A stretch of 64,000 nucleotides of DNA from Thermochromatium tepidum ATCC 43061 (lineage in GTDB: Bacteria; Pseudomonadota; Gammaproteobacteria; Chromatiales; Chromatiaceae). The DNA is taken from NCBI RefSeq assembly GCF_009664085.1, contig NZ_CP039268.1, positions 791,501-855,500 on the forward strand, read 5' to 3'. This document shows positions 61,472 to 64,000 of the stretch, in pieces (the first letter of the stretch is position 1; each line of letters opens with the position of its first letter). The translations under genes and the position numbers were made by a program. The notes under the pieces were generated by a model. That model worked only from the letters and a program-made list of their open reading frames with translations. It did no database searches and was not told where the DNA came from.

Positions 61472-62359
61472 ATGTTCGAGTATTCCGAATTCAATATCGC
61501 CCCCTGGGGTTGGGAGATCCCGGTCTACTTCTTCCTGATCGGCACGGCGGGTATGAGCTTCATCTATGCCGCGGCACCGGCCGTCTTCGGCAACCTCTTT
61601 GGCGGCATCGCGCGCTCGATGGAGTCCTTTCAGAAGGTCGGGATGCTGGTGGCGCTGGTGCTCCTGCTCATCTGTGCCCCGCTATTGATCTTCGATCTCG
61701 GGATGCCAGGGCGCTTTCTCTATCCGATCCTGCATTTCCACTGGACCTCACCGCTGTCCTGGGGCGCACTCTTCCTGCCCTTGTTCGGTCTGTGCATCGT
61801 CGGTTTCCTCGCCGCACTCTGGACCCAAAGGCCGCGGCTACTCAAGCTGATGGGGGTGCTGGGAATGCTGCTCAGCCTCTCCATGCCGCTCTATACCGGT
61901 CTGGATCTGATGGTGCATCAGACCCGCGAGTTGTGGAGTAACCCCACGATCCCGGTGCTGTTCGTGATCCTCTCGGTCAACTCGGGCACCGCCTTAGTCA
62001 GCATCATTCAGCTTGCGCGTGGTCAGTTCGACGCGCGTACCTTCGAGTTCCTGCACTGGTTTCTCTATGTGGCGCTGGGAACCACCCTGGCACTATTCCT
62101 CGGCGAGCTGGTGACACTGCTCTACGGCAGCGAGGAGCTACAACAGGCCTGGGTCCTGATCAATGACCGTTTTGGGGTGCAATTTTGGGGGCTGACGTTT
62201 GGGCTGGGCATCCTGTTGCCCCTGAGTCTGATGGTCCTGACCCAATACCGACCCAACCCGGTGCTGTTCAGCCTAGCGGCGGTGTGCTCCGCCATTGGCG
62301 CCTATTTCTTCCGCGCAGTGCTGATCTACGCCGGTCAGCTCACGCAGATCTATTACTGA
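61472..62359 (+). CDS. NrfD/PsrC-type quinone-reactive membrane subunit
   Basis: A 295-residue protein with eight or nine membrane helices and no heme-ligand His pattern, characteristic of NrfD/PsrC anchors that exchange electrons with the quinone pool. Recognisable segments are WGWEIPVYFFLIGTAGMSF, the DLGMPGRFLYPILHFHWTSP loop, and ELVTLLYG. It starts 13 bases behind the FeS gene and is followed after 19 bases by the catalytic subunit, giving a B-C-A gene order. Confidence 0.92.
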   Translation: MFEYSEFNIAPWGWEIPVYFFLIGTAGMSFIYAAAPAVFGNLFGGIARSMESFQKVGMLVALVLLLICAPLLIFDLGMPGRFLYPILHFHWTSPLSWGALFLPLFGLCIVGFLAALWTQRPRLLKLMGVLGMLLSLSMPLYTGLDLMVHQTRELWSNPTIPVLFVILSVNSGTALVSIIQLARGQFDARTFEFLHWFLYVALGTTLALFLGELVTLLYGSEELQQAWVLINDRFGVQFWGLTFGLGILLPLSLMVLTQYRPNPVLFSLAAVCSAIGAYFFRAVLIYAGQLTQIYY

Positions 62360-62378
62360 ATTCTGGAGCCTCGACATC

Positions 62379-64000
62379 ATGAGCGATCTCGCAACCCGAA
62401 ACACCGCGGGCGACCTCGGGCGCCTGAGCCGCCGTGACTTCATCAAGCTCGGCACCGCCGTCGGTGCCGCCGCCGGCACCCTGGCGCTCGGCAGCCGCCG
62501 GCTGATGGCCATGGAGCAGAAATTGGGGGGCGACGACATCTCTGCCGTCACCGGTGCCCAGCGCCAGTCCGTGCCCTATACCTGTTTGGTCTGCAACATC
62601 GAGGACGGGGGCGTGGCCTTCATCGAGAATGGCCGCATCGTCAAGCTGGAAGGCAACATGGATCATCCCAACACCCGAGGCAAGCTGTGCGCCAAAGGCA
62701 ACTCGGGGTTCCTGCACGTCTATGACCCCGACCGTATCATGACCCCGCTGCTGCGCACCGGAAGGCGTGGTGAGGGCAAGTGGAAACGGATCTCCTACGA
62801 CGAGGCGACCAGCCTGCTTGCCAAGAAGTTGCGTGAAGTGATTGATCGCGCCAAGTCCGAGGGCGACGAGGCCATCCTCAATGAGATCGTCTTCAAATGG
62901 GGCCGCAACCGTACCGGCGGGGCCGTGCATCGCTTCATGCACGCGCTCGGCTCCAACGCCATGATCAACCACACCAACATCTGCGAGTCCTCCAAAAAGG
63001 TCGGGTTGGAGCCTTCCTGGGGACCGGACATCGAGTCCTGCGACTGGGCCAACACCAAGTACATCATCAACTTTGGGTCCAATGTGCTGGAGACGGCCTA
63101 CTTCATGAATCCCAATGCCCAACGCCTGGTCGATGGCGTGGTGGGCAACAAGGCCAAGCTGGTGTCGTTCGATGTCCGCCTTTCCAACACCTCGGCCTTC
63201 GCCGACGAGGCCTATTTCCCCTACCCGGGCACCGATGGGGTCATCGCGCTGGCCATGGCCCAGGTCATCATGAACGAGGGGCTCTACGACGCCGACTTCA
63301 TCCGCGACTGGACCAATGTCACGGCCGAGCAGCTCCGCACCCATCTGAAGCCCTATACACCCGAGTTTGCGTCCGAGGAATCTGGGGTGCCCGCTGCCGC
63401 CATCCGCCGCATCGCCCGCGAGTTTGCCACCACCAAGCCGGCAACGACCTTCTCCTACCGCGGTCCGGTCAAACACGTGTATGGCACCTATCAGGAGGCC
63501 GCCATCCACATGCTCAATGTCATCACCGGCAACGTCGAGAAGAAGGGGGGGTATTGTCTGCCGCGCGGCATGGATTGGCCGCAGCCCCAACCCGTGCCAC
63601 CCAAGGGCAAGGTACCGAGTGTCCTGGCCGCGCCGCCGCTCTATCCACTGGCCTCGCACCATGTCTCGACCCATGCGCCCTACATGATCATGAAGGGTGA
63701 GGCCAAGGTCTCGGTGTGGATGCACCTCTATGACAACCCGGTCTATACCTATCCGTCCAGTCACGTCTGGGCGCATCTGTTGAAAGACGAGGCCCTGCTG
63801 CCATTCGTGGTCTCCTTTAGCCCCTACATGTCCGAGACCACGGAGCTGGCCGACCTCATCATCCCGGACGTCACCTATCTGGAGCGCCATGATCCAGAGT
63901 CCATGCCGAGTGGGCTCTATCCCTGTCTGTCTATCCGTCAGCCGGTGATCAAGCCCTTGGGCGGCACCCAGGAGTTCCGCCAGACCCTGATCGATGTGAT
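62379..64000 (+). CDS. Catalytic molybdopterin subunit of a Psr/Ttr/Arr-type enzyme (partial)
   Basis: The first 540 residues; the gene runs off the right edge. A Tat signal (LSRRDFIKLGTAVGAAAGTL) shows export. The [4Fe-4S] motif reads CLVCNIEDGG, with C69 and C72, Asp76 replacing the third Cys of CxxCxxxC, and C104 in GKLCAKG. Cys202 in NHTNICESSK is the probable Mo ligand, as in polysulfide, thiosulfate, tetrathionate and arsenate enzymes. Substrate undetermined; inorganic sulfur is favoured by context. Spacing behind the NrfD gene implies one operon. Confidence 0.9.
   Translation, partial: MSDLATRNTAGDLGRLSRRDFIKLGTAVGAAAGTLALGSRRLMAMEQKLGGDDISAVTGAQRQSVPYTCLVCNIEDGGVAFIENGRIVKLEGNMDHPNTRGKLCAKGNSGFLHVYDPDRIMTPLLRTGRRGEGKWKRISYDEATSLLAKKLREVIDRAKSEGDEAILNEIVFKWGRNRTGGAVHRFMHALGSNAMINHTNICESSKKVGLEPSWGPDIESCDWANTKYIINFGSNVLETAYFMNPNAQRLVDGVVGNKAKLVSFDVRLSNTSAFADEAYFPYPGTDGVIALAMAQVIMNEGLYDADFIRDWTNVTAEQLRTHLKPYTPEFASEESGVPAAAIRRIAREFATTKPATTFSYRGPVKHVYGTYQEAAIHMLNVITGNVEKKGGYCLPRGMDWPQPQPVPPKGKVPSVLAAPPLYPLASHHVSTHAPYMIMKGEAKVSVWMHLYDNPVYTYPSSHVWAHLLKDEALLPFVVSFSPYMSETTELADLIIPDVTYLERHDPESMPSGLYPCLSIRQPVIKPLGGTQEFRQTLIDV

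Overview
The window looks like a chromosomal segment of a GC-rich gammaproteobacterium. I infer a purple sulfur bacterium of the Chromatiaceae (Allochromatium/Thiocystis type). This rests on the classic gammaproteobacterial thrS-infC-rpmI-rplT-pheST-ihfA block, a System I cytochrome c maturation operon, rhodaneses with a TauE/SafE permease, a polysulfide/tetrathionate-reductase-type molybdoenzyme and a heavy load of decayed transposons. It is inference, because no phylogenetic marker could be searched.

Layout. 0-5 kb: ccmABCDE (cytochrome c maturation), rlmL and a yajD-type HNH gene, all leftward, then tRNA-Leu. 5.4-7.4 kb: actP/yjcH acetate permease pair. 7.8-10.1 kb: an HMGL-like aldolase tightly coupled to citrate synthase. 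10.2-12.5 kb: a Cache/PAS/degenerate HD-GYP sensor gene broken by a frameshift and by a 254-bp insertion whose removal restores the frame. 12.8-16.1 kb: an IorAB-type molybdenum hydroxylase, then sufE and an iscA-type gene. 16.5-25.3 kb: amidotransferase, Lon-N protein, ergothioneine genes egtB-egtD, DUF1015, relA and a sugar-kinase-like phosphotransferase. 25.3-34.4 kb: a 1054-aa beta-propeller/AsmA-like secreted protein, an IS607-type tnpB with only a stub of its recombinase, a coiled-coil SUMF1-domain membrane protein, DUF3422 and class I fumarase.

34.5-40.1 kb is an accessory island: IS481 remnant, intact IS66-type element, an integron gene cassette with a recognisable attC site and a 576-aa HEPN-like protein, then nested remnants of a Tim44-like gene, IS3, a mini-IS256 and an AraC gene. 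No integrase gene is visible. 40.2-48.2 kb is the translation/IHF block flanked by tRNA-Val and tRNA-Pro, including infC with an AUC start codon.

48.5-60.3 kb is a mosaic of small hypothetical genes and pseudogenes: DUF1622 with two amber codons, a PhnA-like stub, a Fur-box promoter, a transposon right-end fossil, Uma2, an orphan NtrC-type regulator, dsbB with a frameshifted DUF4405 gene, and two copies of an FmdE-like/TauE/rhodanese cassette. The left copy survives only as fragments on either side of dsbB-DUF4405.

60.4-64 kb: a long regulatory region with two matching GTTACG dyads and an FNR-like box precedes a three-gene molybdoenzyme operon (FeS subunit, NrfD-type membrane anchor, Tat-exported catalytic subunit running off the window). 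Both the catalytic and the FeS subunit carry Asp where one cluster-ligating Cys is expected. Together with the ccm genes, rhodaneses and sulfite-exporter-type permease this points to respiratory or photosynthetic inorganic sulfur metabolism.
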